A DNA stretch of 32,176 nt, taken from positions 1 through 32,176 of the IMG/VR virus record IMGVR_UViG_3300034167_000132; one strand, 5' to 3'. The position numbers and the translations under genes are program-made. Positions 1 through 7,091 of the stretch are shown here, one piece after another (the stretch's first letter is position 1; each line of letters begins with the position of its first letter). The DNA comes from a virus. The notes beneath the pieces were generated by a model, which was given only the letters and a program-made list of their open reading frames with translations, was not told the DNA's origin and made no database searches.

Positions 1-149
1 AAAAGGTGCGCAACTATTTGTACGTGAGAATCCAATTGTTAGATTCTTTGAGGAAGATGGTACAAACGTTCGTGAGAACAAGATTACTGTACGTGTTGAA
101 GGTCGTATTGCTTTACCAATATACTATACTGATGCATTCGTAACTGGTT
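1..149. repeat. Terminal overlap, same sequence as 32028-32176
   Basis: The first 149 bases repeat the last 149 bases of the window with two mismatches, at 127 (t versus c at 32154) and 130 (t versus a at 32157). The repeat lies inside the major capsid gene and the reading frame runs straight across the join. The simplest reading is a circular or circularly permuted genome whose assembly overlaps itself, not a physical terminal repeat. Both mismatches are third-codon-position synonymous changes, so the two ends probably come from two co-existing strains. Confidence 0.9.
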
Positions 150-172
150 CACTTAACGCTAATCCTAGCTAA
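2..172 (+). CDS. Major capsid protein, C-terminal end (partial)
   Basis: This frame starts mid-codon at the window edge and ends with taa at 170-172. It encodes the last part of the HK97-fold major capsid protein whose start is at 30997. Joined across the overlap, the gene would be 1203 nt and 400 residues, a normal length for this family. The visible part is the C-terminal beta-rich portion, with the final residues being LNANPS. A hairpin terminator follows 28 bases downstream, as expected after a highly expressed late gene. Confidence 0.9.
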   Translation, partial: KGAQLFVRENPIVRFFEEDGTNVRENKITVRVEGRIALPIYYTDAFVTGSLNANPS

Positions 173-199
173 TTTTTTTGGTTAATAAGTGTAAGGATG

Positions 200-232
200 A
201 AAAGCCTGTCATTAATTTGGCAGGTTTTTTTT
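200..232 (+). terminator. Rho-independent terminator after the capsid gene
   Basis: The arms gcctgtc (204-210) and ggcaggt (219-225) pair with one G-U, flanked by an a-run on the left and eight t's on the right, around an 8-base loop. The position directly after the capsid stop and before a new promoter fits a transcript end for the protease-capsid unit. Confidence 0.85.
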
Positions 233-256
233 ATTTCATTATGTTATATAAATAAT

Positions 257-264
257 TACCTTTG
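257..264 (+). promoter_or_regulatory. Bacteroidota-type promoter (-7 box TACCTTTG)
   Basis: The box matches the TAnnTTTG consensus of Bacteroidota primary sigma factor promoters. It lies just after the capsid terminator and four bases before the ATG at 269, so the mRNA would be leaderless or nearly so. A clear -33 TTG is not visible, only a t-rich stretch. Confidence 0.65.
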
Positions 265-268
265 CTTT

Positions 269-991
269 ATGAAAAGGGTAATAAATTTCTCAGGTGGTAA
301 AACATCAGCATTAATGACTATTTTATTAAAACCAAAGGATAATGATATTGTTTTATTCACAGATACTGGCAGAGAACATCCATTGACATACAAGTTTATA
401 GATGACTTTGAGCGAAACGAAAATATAAAAGTCACTCGAATAAGCTATAAGGGTAAGTTTGATGGATTTCTACAAGCTAGAGATTATAAAAGAATACCTA
501 ATAGGATGATGAGAACCTGTACGGATGAACTAAAGATTAAAACTTCAAAAAGGTTCTTGCGTAAAAAAGGAATTTTTACTTATGAAAATTACATAGGCTT
601 TAGACATGACGAATCAAAAAGAGTTTTGCAATTTAAAGAGCAATTTAAAAAAGTTAAAACATTATTTCCACTTTATAATCTAGGTATTAATAAAGAAATG
701 GTTAATCAATATTGGATAAATAAATCGTATAATTTAGACATACCATCAATTCTAGGCAACTGCGATTTATGTTTTTTAAAGGGTAAAGATAATATTGTTA
801 AGATACTTCAATTATATCCAGAATTAGCAGATAAATGGATTAAAGATGAAGAAGAAGCAAAAAGACATTTTGGACATACTTATTTCCCAGATGTTACTTA
901 TAAAGGATTGCTGCAAATTGCGCAATCTCAAAAATCATTATTTGATTTACAAGATTCACTACCTGCATACAGTTGCAGTTGCACTAATTAA
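269..991 (+). CDS. PP-loop enzyme, PAPS reductase/DndC-like family
   Basis: This 240-residue protein belongs to the adenine-nucleotide alpha-hydrolase (PP-loop) superfamily that includes PAPS reductase (CysH), ATP sulfurylase and DndC. The PP-loop FSGGKTSA is at residues 7-14, followed by a TDTG motif at 31-34. Cysteines sit in RTCTDELK (C84), CDLC (C165, C168) and CSC (C236, C238), suggesting a metal or iron-sulfur site. I chose the ATG at 269 because it follows the -7 box by four bases and because an upstream in-frame start would place the terminator inside the gene. Phages carry such genes often and their substrate is usually unknown. It may serve sulfur transfer, nucleotide modification or activation of a group used by the downstream glycosyltransferases; this is inference. 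Confidence 0.8.
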   Translation: MKRVINFSGGKTSALMTILLKPKDNDIVLFTDTGREHPLTYKFIDDFERNENIKVTRISYKGKFDGFLQARDYKRIPNRMMRTCTDELKIKTSKRFLRKKGIFTYENYIGFRHDESKRVLQFKEQFKKVKTLFPLYNLGINKEMVNQYWINKSYNLDIPSILGNCDLCFLKGKDNIVKILQLYPELADKWIKDEEEAKRHFGHTYFPDVTYKGLLQIAQSQKSLFDLQDSLPAYSCSCTN

Positions 992-992
992 T

Positions 993-1175
993 ATGTTCAA
1001 AGCCAATTTTATAGGTCAAGAGGGATTATACAAACACAAAGAGTATGAAATCAGAATTGGCGTTATAAATGGTTGGATTCATGTCCGCAGGAAGTGTGGA
1101 GCAGGTCGAATGAATTATCCATCAATTTTAGACTTCCTGAGAGATTGGGATAACATTAGAAAAATCAACCTATAA
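993..1175 (+). CDS. Small protein of unknown function (60 aa)
   Basis: The start at 993 is two bases after the stop of the PP-loop gene, so the two are likely co-translated. An earlier in-frame start at 846 lies deep inside the upstream gene and is unlikely. The product begins MFKANFIGQEG and is basic, with a WIHVRRKCGAGRMNYPS segment and a C-terminal FLRDWDNIRKINL. I do not recognise the family. Its length and spacing suggest a real gene, perhaps a partner of the upstream enzyme. Confidence 0.65.
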   Translation: MFKANFIGQEGLYKHKEYEIRIGVINGWIHVRRKCGAGRMNYPSILDFLRDWDNIRKINL

Positions 1176-1220
1176 CTTAATAAAACAATTTAAAAAGTAA
1201 ACCTATAACTTTAACAATTT
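1167..1220 (+). repeat. Direct repeat with promoter-like TAACTTTA before the glycosyltransferase cassette
   Basis: The 12-mer AACCTATAACTT occurs at 1167-1178, over the stop of the previous gene, and again at 1200-1211, 33 bases later. Each is followed by an ACAATTT-like stretch (1185-1191 and 1214-1220). The second copy contains TAACTTTA (1206-1213), one base off the TAnnTTTG consensus, seven bases before the ATG at 1221. It may be a weak promoter and regulator site. No good -33 element is seen. Confidence 0.4.
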
Positions 1221-2132
1221 ATGAGAATTTTCCATCTAGGTTTATGCGTTGGTCCTCCTCCTTTTGATTCAATGCGCAAAGCGTTTTTAGCTAACTCAAG
1301 CGATTACATAGAGTTAAGCACAGGAGACAAAGAGGTAAATAGAAAAGCTATTGCAATGGCTAAAGCATTTAAGCCTGATATTATATTCATGCAAATTCAA
1401 GCACCTAACATTATCCAAATAGAAACTGTCAAGGAAATGAAAAAGACAGGAGCATGGATTTGTAATTGGAACGGCGATATAAGAGATGCAACTCCAAAAT
1501 GGATGATAGAAATGGCTGAGTATGTTGACCGCACTTTGTTTACTAATCTAAGAGATGCAAATAATATTAAGAATGGAGGCTATTTAGAGATTGGTTATGA
1601 TCCTGAGATATACACTCCAGAGGGCAATGCTTTGAACTTAAAAGAAATTGGTTTTTTTGGCAATAATTACGGACATACTATGTTCCCATTGTCAAATATG
1701 AGAATAGAAATGAATGAGTTATTAAATAGGCATTATAGAGGGCAGTACGGAATCTATGGCAATAACTGGAATAATGCCTCAGGTAATTTCAATCATAGTC
1801 AAGCAGATGAATCAAAAGCATATAGAGGTATTAAGATAGGTATTAATTTAAGCCATTTTGATGAGCCTAAATACTCAAGTGATAGGATATTAAGGATAAT
1901 GGGATCAGGGTGCTTATGCCTAGCTAAAGACTATCAATATATGCCTTTTACAGATGGTGAGCATTTAAGAACGTGGAAAACATTTCCTGAGTTAATTGAA
2001 TTGATAAATTATTATTTGGCAAATGAAGCTGAACGCAAAAGAATAGCTAAACAAGGTCAGGAATATGTAAAACAAAATTTTACTTTTGATAACATGGTAA
2101 AGAATTTAATAGAGATATATGAGCAAGTTTAA
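1221..2132 (+). CDS. Glycosyltransferase, CgeB-like (GT-B fold)
   Basis: This 303-residue protein resembles CgeB/GT group 1 glycosyltransferases. The N-terminal Rossmann half ends around residue 110 (VDRTLFTN). The C-terminal nucleotide-sugar domain has SSDRILRIMGSGCLCLA and the common tail pattern FTFDNMVKNLIEIYEQV. It would transfer a sugar from an NDP-sugar in the host cytoplasm. It is the first of five glycosyltransferase-type genes read as one overlapping unit; the next gene starts 14 bases before its stop. The acceptor cannot be read from sequence: virion proteins, the fibre, host surface glycan or DNA are all possible. Confidence 0.85.
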   Translation: MRIFHLGLCVGPPPFDSMRKAFLANSSDYIELSTGDKEVNRKAIAMAKAFKPDIIFMQIQAPNIIQIETVKEMKKTGAWICNWNGDIRDATPKWMIEMAEYVDRTLFTNLRDANNIKNGGYLEIGYDPEIYTPEGNALNLKEIGFFGNNYGHTMFPLSNMRIEMNELLNRHYRGQYGIYGNNWNNASGNFNHSQADESKAYRGIKIGINLSHFDEPKYSSDRILRIMGSGCLCLAKDYQYMPFTDGEHLRTWKTFPELIELINYYLANEAERKRIAKQGQEYVKQNFTFDNMVKNLIEIYEQV

Positions 2133-2868
2133 AGTATTAGGATTTATGACAATCCATTATGCAGGAGATTACTTAAAAGAGTCTTTGCTATCAGTTGTTG
2201 ACCATTTAGATAAAATGGTAATTGCTTACAGTAAGCAACCATCGCAAGGGCATGGAACGCAAATGGAATGCCCAGATAATGAGCAGTATATTTTTGATAC
2301 TTGTAAAGAGGTTTTAGGTGATAAAATGATTTGGGACAGAGCAGATAGATACGGCGCAGAGAATGAGCATCGCAATGTAAAATACAAATATACTCATGGC
2401 TTTGATTTAGTATTGACAGTAGATTCAGATGAGGTTTACAAATCAGATGAGTTAGAAGCATCCTTTGAGTATGCCTACTGGGGCATTGAGAGATTTTATG
2501 GCATTGAAGGATTTATTAACTTTTGGAGGTCTTTTGACTTTGCTTGTTACGATGGATTCAGACCAATTAGGTTAGAGAATTTACATCGCAAGAATAATAC
2601 CCAAAACCTAAACCTAAAGCAGACTATTTATCATTTCAGCACCTGTCAGCCTGAGCCTATCATGAGATACAAATATTTAGTATTTGGTCATGCTAATGAA
2701 GTTAAAACAAATTGGTTAGATGAGATATTTTATAAATGGACACCAGATAATCAAATAAGCGATTTGCATTGTGTTTCTTATAATTTATGGAATGCAGTAT
2801 CATTTGATAAAAATACTTTGCCTGAGAGTCTTAAAATACACAAGAACTTTAATAAGGAGTTAATATGA
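2119..2868 (+). CDS. Glycosyltransferase, GT-A fold (GT2-like)
   Basis: This is a 249-residue single-domain protein. The N-terminus (FKVLGFMTIHYAGDYLKESL) has the form of family 2 glycosyltransferases, and LVLTVDSDEVY places a DxD metal-binding motif at D102-D104. Downstream is an aromatic-rich acceptor region and HFSTCQPEP. It overlaps the previous gene by 14 bases and the next by 4, indicating coupled translation. As known for GT-A enzymes, the DxD binds a divalent metal and the NDP-sugar. The acceptor is unknown. Confidence 0.8.
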   Translation: MSKFKVLGFMTIHYAGDYLKESLLSVVDHLDKMVIAYSKQPSQGHGTQMECPDNEQYIFDTCKEVLGDKMIWDRADRYGAENEHRNVKYKYTHGFDLVLTVDSDEVYKSDELEASFEYAYWGIERFYGIEGFINFWRSFDFACYDGFRPIRLENLHRKNNTQNLNLKQTIYHFSTCQPEPIMRYKYLVFGHANEVKTNWLDEIFYKWTPDNQISDLHCVSYNLWNAVSFDKNTLPESLKIHKNFNKELI

Positions 2869-3029
2869 GCGATATAGATTATGCAAAGGAAATTAGGAAG
2901 CAAGTAAACATCCTAAACGAGTTAATTAAAGAAGCTGAGGCTAATGATTTAGATATTGTTATATGGCAGTTTGGCAAACAGGCAGAACATACCTTACAAA
3001 TTAAGATTACAAAGACAGTTGAATTATGA
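2865..3029 (+). CDS. Small helical protein of unknown function (54 aa)
   Basis: The start codon overlaps the upstream stop (atga) and its own stop overlaps the next start by 4 bases, which is good evidence of a real coupled gene. The product MSDIDYAKEIRKQVNILNEL begins with an amphipathic helix, then IVIWQFGKQAEHTLQIKIT, likely beta. I do not recognise it. Its place between two glycosyltransferase genes suggests an accessory role or simply filler coding. Confidence 0.6.
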   Translation: MSDIDYAKEIRKQVNILNELIKEAEANDLDIVIWQFGKQAEHTLQIKITKTVEL

Positions 3030-3598
3030 ATGCTGCGATTATTATAGATGATCGGGAAGCAATAGCAAATAAGGCTATCTCAGAGCATAAAAAATATTTA
3101 TCGGATGATTGGGTTGTTTTAAATCTAAAGCCTCCTTACATAGGAGGTATTTATCATATTAAGACTCCTCATGTATATAATAACATATTGACTAATGCTA
3201 ACTTTTGGAGGAGTTGCATTTATGATAGGGTTCTAATATTTCAGCATGATTCAGGATTGTTAAAGACAGGCATTGAGGAGTTTTTAGAATGGGATTTTAT
3301 AGGCGCGTGGATTAGGAACATACCGGGATGCATGAACGGAGGTTTAAGCATACGCAATCCTAAAGTTATGTTTGAGATTTGTGTTAAGCATCCATATAAA
3401 GGCATGGGAGTACATGGCAATGAGGATATTTACTTTTGTAATAAAATGCGTGAATTAGGCTATAAGTTGCCCGATAAGGAAACTTGTAATAAATTTTCCG
3501 TAGAGACAGAGTTTGAGTTAGGCTCAGTAGGCTATCATGCAATAGATAAGTATCATAATAATTACAAAGAAATAATAAAGCAATATGAGAATAGTTAG
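3026..3598 (+). CDS. DUF5672-type glycosyltransferase-like protein
   Basis: The 190 residues carry the pattern of DUF5672: LIFQHDSGLL, FLEWDFIGAW, GGLSIRNPKVMFEIC, EDIYFCNKM, FSVETEF and a late GYHAI. DUF5672 proteins occur in glycan loci and resemble GT-A enzymes, with the HDSG segment in the DxD position. It starts over the stop of the 54-aa gene. The exact sugar and acceptor are unknown. Confidence 0.8.
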   Translation: MNAAIIIDDREAIANKAISEHKKYLSDDWVVLNLKPPYIGGIYHIKTPHVYNNILTNANFWRSCIYDRVLIFQHDSGLLKTGIEEFLEWDFIGAWIRNIPGCMNGGLSIRNPKVMFEICVKHPYKGMGVHGNEDIYFCNKMRELGYKLPDKETCNKFSVETEFELGSVGYHAIDKYHNNYKEIIKQYENS

Positions 3599-3692
3599 GT
3601 TTTTATTTCACATGATTTGTGGAGGCTTTGTTTTATTAGGCTTTAGCTTTATTCTATTAGCAGTAATAGGGTTGATTAAATATATATGGTAA
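3585..3692 (+). CDS. Tiny single-span membrane protein (35 aa)
   Basis: The frame starts 14 bases before the DUF5672 stop and ends 7 bases into the next gene, matching the overlaps used throughout this cassette. The product MRIVRFLFHMICGG then continues with an almost unbroken hydrophobic stretch to KYIW, one transmembrane helix with a basic N-terminus. Function is unknown; it could anchor the glycosyltransferases at the membrane, but nothing shows this. Confidence 0.55.
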   Translation: MRIVRFLFHMICGGFVLLGFSFILLAVIGLIKYIW

Positions 3693-4291
3693 ACCTTTAT
3701 ACATCCTTTTATGAGGATAAGAATCCAAAGAGGCAAAAGGAGTTATTATATTGCCTAAAACAAAATATCGCTAACAATCTAATAGATAACATTTATTTAA
3801 TTGTTGATGGGGATGTTAAACTGCCTGTCTCGGATAAACTTATAATAATTAAAGGCAATAGACCAACATATAGGGATTTCTTTGATTTAGTGAGCAATAC
3901 TGTTACTCATGCTAATCAAATATCAATAATCTGCAATACGGATATTTACTTTAATGCAACTTTGCATCTGTTAGACTTTTATGATAGGCAATGTGTAGCC
4001 TTGAGCAGATGGGATTATAACAGAGGCAGATTAAAATTACATAATGAGCGTTATAGTCAAGATACATGGATATTTAGAGGCAAGATAAGAAACGTTAGAT
4101 TTGCAGACTTTTACATGGGCATTCCTGGTTGTGATAACAGGATAGCTTATGAATTAAACAGAGCAGGTTATAGGTTGTCTAATCCTGCAACAAAAGTGCA
4201 ATCAATACACTATCATGAGAGCGATATTCATAACTATAATCATGAAACGCCAAAAGTGCCTAGACCATATTTATATATAGAGATAACATGA
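3686..4291 (+). CDS. Putative GT-A glycosyltransferase (201 aa)
   Basis: N-terminal VNLYTSFYEDKNPKRQKEL and the segment IICNTDIYFN (around residue 86) look like a GT-A fold with a D-rich metal site. FADFYMGIPGCDNRIAYEL and the ending HYHESDIHNYN resemble phage and Bacteroidota glycosyltransferase-like proteins. It overlaps both neighbours by a few bases. Confidence in the fold is moderate and the donor and acceptor are unknown. Confidence 0.65.
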   Translation: MVNLYTSFYEDKNPKRQKELLYCLKQNIANNLIDNIYLIVDGDVKLPVSDKLIIIKGNRPTYRDFFDLVSNTVTHANQISIICNTDIYFNATLHLLDFYDRQCVALSRWDYNRGRLKLHNERYSQDTWIFRGKIRNVRFADFYMGIPGCDNRIAYELNRAGYRLSNPATKVQSIHYHESDIHNYNHETPKVPRPYLYIEIT

Positions 4292-5235
4292 AAATTTTAC
4301 TAAGTCCTGGCATTTACTTACCGCACCAGAGAGCAGGATCAGAAATATGTTTGCATCGTATCTGCAAGTATTTAATGAGCAAAGGTCATGAGGTAAAAGC
4401 CGTAACTCGTTATCCTGAGAATTATGAATATGAGGGCATAGAGGTTTACTCACAGAAAAAGGATTATAAGGTTTGCCATAATAATTTATGGGATTGGGCA
4501 GATTTAGTTTTCTGTCAGCTATCTGGTACTTACTATGCAATGAATAAGCAAAGGCTAAATGCTAAGAAGGTTATAAACTTTGCTCATAACAATGCGGGTT
4601 ATCCTCAAGTCAATATTAGAAAAAATGTATTTACTGTATATAACTCAGAGCAAACAAAAAAGGAGTTGAACTATTTACAGGAAACATACGTATTGTATCC
4701 TCCTGTTAATTATAGAGACTTTGAGAATGTAGATACAAGCAAAGCTGAATACATTACGCTGATAAACCATAACGAAAACAAAGGAGGGCAGATATTAATT
4801 GAGATTGCAAAGCGTATGCCTCATCATAAATTTATGGCAGTTCAGGGCGGTTATTATCATCAGATAGTAGATGCAAAAGCAAAGAATATTAAATACGTTG
4901 GTATTACGGATGACATTAGGAAATATTTAGCGATGACTAAACTACTTATATCTCCAAGTGATTATGATAGCTACGGCATGGCTCAAATAGAAGCCTTGTG
5001 TTGCAATATTCCTGTGATAGCATCTGATATACCGGGATTTAGAGAAAGTCTTTCAGATAGCGCCATATTCGTTAAGAGGAATGATATTGAGGCATGGGTT
5101 GAGGCAATTAAAAATAGTGAACAATTATTTAAGAATAAAAAGCCTATTGAGAGGGCAAAGGAATTAGATCCTGTCAAGGAGTTGGCAAAGTTTGAAAAAT
5201 GGCTAATAAAAATTAGTAAATTAGCGATGAAATAA
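4288..5235 (+). CDS. Glycosyltransferase family 4 (GT-B fold)
   Basis: The 315 residues show a classic GT4 layout. The N-terminal half begins MKILLSPGIYLPHQRAGSE with the glycine-rich acceptor-side loop, then HRICKYLMSKGHEVKAVT. The C-terminal donor domain has LLISPSDYDSYGMAQIEALC followed by NIPVIASDIPGFRESL. The usual E-x7-E motif is D/S-x-x-x-x-x-x-E here, so one acidic residue is shifted or replaced. It ends the cassette. No terminator follows, so the late structural genes downstream are probably read on the same transcript. Confidence 0.88.
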   Translation: MKILLSPGIYLPHQRAGSEICLHRICKYLMSKGHEVKAVTRYPENYEYEGIEVYSQKKDYKVCHNNLWDWADLVFCQLSGTYYAMNKQRLNAKKVINFAHNNAGYPQVNIRKNVFTVYNSEQTKKELNYLQETYVLYPPVNYRDFENVDTSKAEYITLINHNENKGGQILIEIAKRMPHHKFMAVQGGYYHQIVDAKAKNIKYVGITDDIRKYLAMTKLLISPSDYDSYGMAQIEALCCNIPVIASDIPGFRESLSDSAIFVKRNDIEAWVEAIKNSEQLFKNKKPIERAKELDPVKELAKFEKWLIKISKLAMK

Positions 5236-5283
5236 TGGAAGATAAAATAGCGAAGGATAAGCCTTTTAAAAGTAAAAAAGAAT

Positions 5284-5784
5284 ATGGATCAATTAAACGT
5301 AGTGAGCCTTGCACAAGCGAAGTTGTGGCTGAGGTTAGACGAGGATTACGAATACGAGGATGGATTAATAACTGCATTAATAAAATCTGCGGTCAATCAG
5401 GTTGAGCAATACACCTTGCAAGTATTATATCAAAGAACGTTAACTGAGATAACTGATAGAAAAGGCAGTCTAAGGATTTTCAATTATCCTGTAATATCGG
5501 TTGAGGATGTTGTAGATAGAGATAATGTTGCATTAGATTTTATAACCGAAACTAGTCAATGGTATACTGAGGTTTTGATTGATCAGCCCGGATTCAATAC
5601 TGTTACCTATGTAGCAGGTTATGACTGGGATTATAATGGTGGTTCTGATGTTCCTGATGATATAGAGACTGCGATAAAGGAGTTAATTACTTTTCTTTAC
5701 GAAAATAGAGATAATCCAAAAGAAGAAATGCCAAAGGTGGTTACTTATTTACTAGCACCATATAGGCGTATAACTTTATTTTAA
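5284..5784 (+). CDS. Head-tail connector protein (gp6-like adaptor)
   Basis: This 166-residue protein begins MDQLNVVSLAQAKLWLRLDE and has the family pattern: a helical N-terminus with an acidic D-E-D stretch, LITALIKSAVNQVEQYT, then GYDWDYNGGSDVPDDIETAI before an ILITFLYENR-like helix. Gp6-family proteins form a ring under the portal and join it to the tail. It is followed by head closure and tail completion genes in the usual order. The 48 bases before it could code a short peptide in another frame, which I do not accept as a gene. Confidence 0.85.
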   Translation: MDQLNVVSLAQAKLWLRLDEDYEYEDGLITALIKSAVNQVEQYTLQVLYQRTLTEITDRKGSLRIFNYPVISVEDVVDRDNVALDFITETSQWYTEVLIDQPGFNTVTYVAGYDWDYNGGSDVPDDIETAIKELITFLYENRDNPKEEMPKVVTYLLAPYRRITLF

Positions 5785-5785
5785 T

Positions 5786-6124
5786 ATGAATCCAGGAAAG
5801 TTAGACAGGCGTATTACCTTCGGCACTTTTTTAAGCGTTGAAAATATATATCAGGATTATGTCATTACATTTGTTCCCATTTTGGTAACATGGGCAAATG
5901 TAAAGCCTTTTGATGGCAGTAGACAGTTGGAAGCAGGTGAGCAGGTAATAAATCAGGGTTATAGATTTACTACTCGTTATAGAAGAGATTTTGAGCCTAC
6001 TAAAGACATGAGGATTTTATATGAGGGCAACTATTATACAATCCATTCAGTTAGGGATTTAGATGATCGAAGGAGATTTAATGAGATATTAGCCAGAGTA
6101 ACAGATGAAAACTCCCAAAATTGA
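5786..6124 (+). CDS. Head closure protein (SPP1 gp16-like, Phage_H_T_join)
   Basis: The 112 residues show the family signature: NPGKLDRRITF at the start, TWANVKPFDGSRQLEAGEQ, RFTTRYRRDFEPTKDMRILY and YTIHSVRDLDDRRRFNEIL. This protein closes the portal channel after packaging and docks the tail. It starts two bases after the connector stop and overlaps the next gene by 20 bases. Confidence 0.88.
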   Translation: MNPGKLDRRITFGTFLSVENIYQDYVITFVPILVTWANVKPFDGSRQLEAGEQVINQGYRFTTRYRRDFEPTKDMRILYEGNYYTIHSVRDLDDRRRFNEILARVTDENSQN

Positions 6125-6653
6125 TATTAGTAAACTATTAACTCAAATTAATTCATTTGGTTACGATGCTAAAAGATCGGCAGTATCTATTACTAATGTA
6201 ACTGCTGATGATATTGTTACTGATGCAAAGCAAAATTTAACAAATCATAAAACAGTAAATTATGGTCAATTAAGATTGTCAATAGCTAAAACAGAGGCAA
6301 CAATGCAAGTTAATAGATCTCTAATATTTTCTAATGCTCCTTATTCGGCTTATGTTGAATTTGGTACAGGTACAAAGGTGCAAATTCCTGCAGGGTTTGA
6401 ATCATTAGCTGCTAAATATAGAGGCAAAGGCGGAGGTACTTTTGACCAACTTTTAGAAAATATTAAAGATTGGTGCAGGAGAAAAGGCATTGATGAGAAA
6501 TTAGCTTATCCAATAGCAGTTAGCATTGTTAGAACAGGAATAAAACCGCAACCATATTTTATACCTGCTTATTTGCAAAACATTCCTATCTATGAGAAAA
6601 GATTATTAAAAACATTAGATAGAGAAGCTAAAAAATATAATGCCAAAAAATAA
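6105..6653 (+). CDS. HK97 gp10-like tail completion protein
   Basis: The 182 residues carry the gp10 pattern: NVTADDIVTDAKQNL, then YSAYVEFGTGTKVQIP, and near the end RTGIKPQPYFIPAYLQN. HK97 gp10-family proteins sit at the head-tail interface. A loop of about 40 residues (SLAAKYRGKGGGTFDQLLEN to the KGIDEKLAY stretch) lies between the FGTGT and PQPY motifs. The order after head closure and before the tail terminator supports the call. Confidence 0.85.
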   Translation: MKTPKIDISKLLTQINSFGYDAKRSAVSITNVTADDIVTDAKQNLTNHKTVNYGQLRLSIAKTEATMQVNRSLIFSNAPYSAYVEFGTGTKVQIPAGFESLAAKYRGKGGGTFDQLLENIKDWCRRKGIDEKLAYPIAVSIVRTGIKPQPYFIPAYLQNIPIYEKRLLKTLDREAKKYNAKK

Positions 6654-6654
6654 T

Positions 6655-6662
6655 TATATTTG
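6655..6662 (+). promoter_or_regulatory. Internal promoter candidate (TATATTTG)
   Basis: A perfect TAnnTTTG box fills the only gap among the neck genes, five bases before the ATG at 6668. No clear -33 TTG is present. It may boost tail gene transcription; chance in AT-rich DNA cannot be excluded. Confidence 0.4.
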
Positions 6663-6667
6663 ATGAA

Positions 6668-7090
6668 ATGAAGGATCCTAATCTATCTGTTTTAAACGCT
6701 TATAAAGATGCTTTAGCTAATTTAATAGTTGGAGGCATTGATATACCTGTTTATAGCAAATCTGCTCCTTTAAAAAACGTACCGAAAAAATACGTAATTT
6801 TGTCAAGCCAGACAAAGCAACAAAATAAAACAAAGTGCAACTACTGGTATGAATGCACAATGACTGTCCAGATAGTAACAAAGTATCCAAATGGAACAGG
6901 AGATTTGAGTTTTGCGATGGTTATAGGTGAAGAGATAGCAGAGTTAATACAAGTTGATGGAATTACTTTAATTGATTTCCATAATGTTGAAACAATGCAA
7001 AATTTAAGTACAGAGGTAATTTTAGAAACAGATACGGAAAACGTATTTCAATACATATTAATTTTTAATCATAAACTAAACATCAATTAA
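6668..7090 (+). CDS. Tail terminator-like protein (DUF3168-like)
   Basis: The 140-residue protein lies between the gp10-like gene and the tail tube gene, the standard place of the tail terminator. The sequence has VYSKSAPLKNVPKKYVILSS, a central aromatic strand CNYWYECTMTVQIVTKY and a C-terminal TENVFQYILIFNHKL, matching the alpha/beta layout of DUF3168 proteins. These form a ring that ends tube growth and joins the head. The start at 6668 is preferred over an out-of-frame ATG at 6663. Confidence 0.7.
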   Translation: MKDPNLSVLNAYKDALANLIVGGIDIPVYSKSAPLKNVPKKYVILSSQTKQQNKTKCNYWYECTMTVQIVTKYPNGTGDLSFAMVIGEEIAELIQVDGITLIDFHNVETMQNLSTEVILETDTENVFQYILIFNHKLNIN

Positions 7091-7091
7091 A

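Noticed and set aside
1-149. A physical direct terminal repeat of the virion genome
   Set aside because: It splits the capsid gene, is not identical to the other end, and the gene is intact when the ends are joined; an assembly overlap explains it better.
197-268. N-terminal extension of the PP-loop enzyme from ATG 197
   Set aside because: It would be coded by the capsid terminator and lies upstream of the -7 box at 257; the PP-loop domain begins at the ATG at 269.
3961-4030. A third copy of the leader RNA core (aggcaatgtgtagccttgag)
   Set aside because: It has CCTTGA after a GG, but there is no flanking P1 stem, no complementary 5' strand and no U-tract; it lies within a coding region.
5235-5405. 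Short open frame from ATG 5235 after the GT4 gene
   Set aside because: It is read in another frame through the start of the clear head-tail connector gene, and its residues past 5284 look like an out-of-frame translation.
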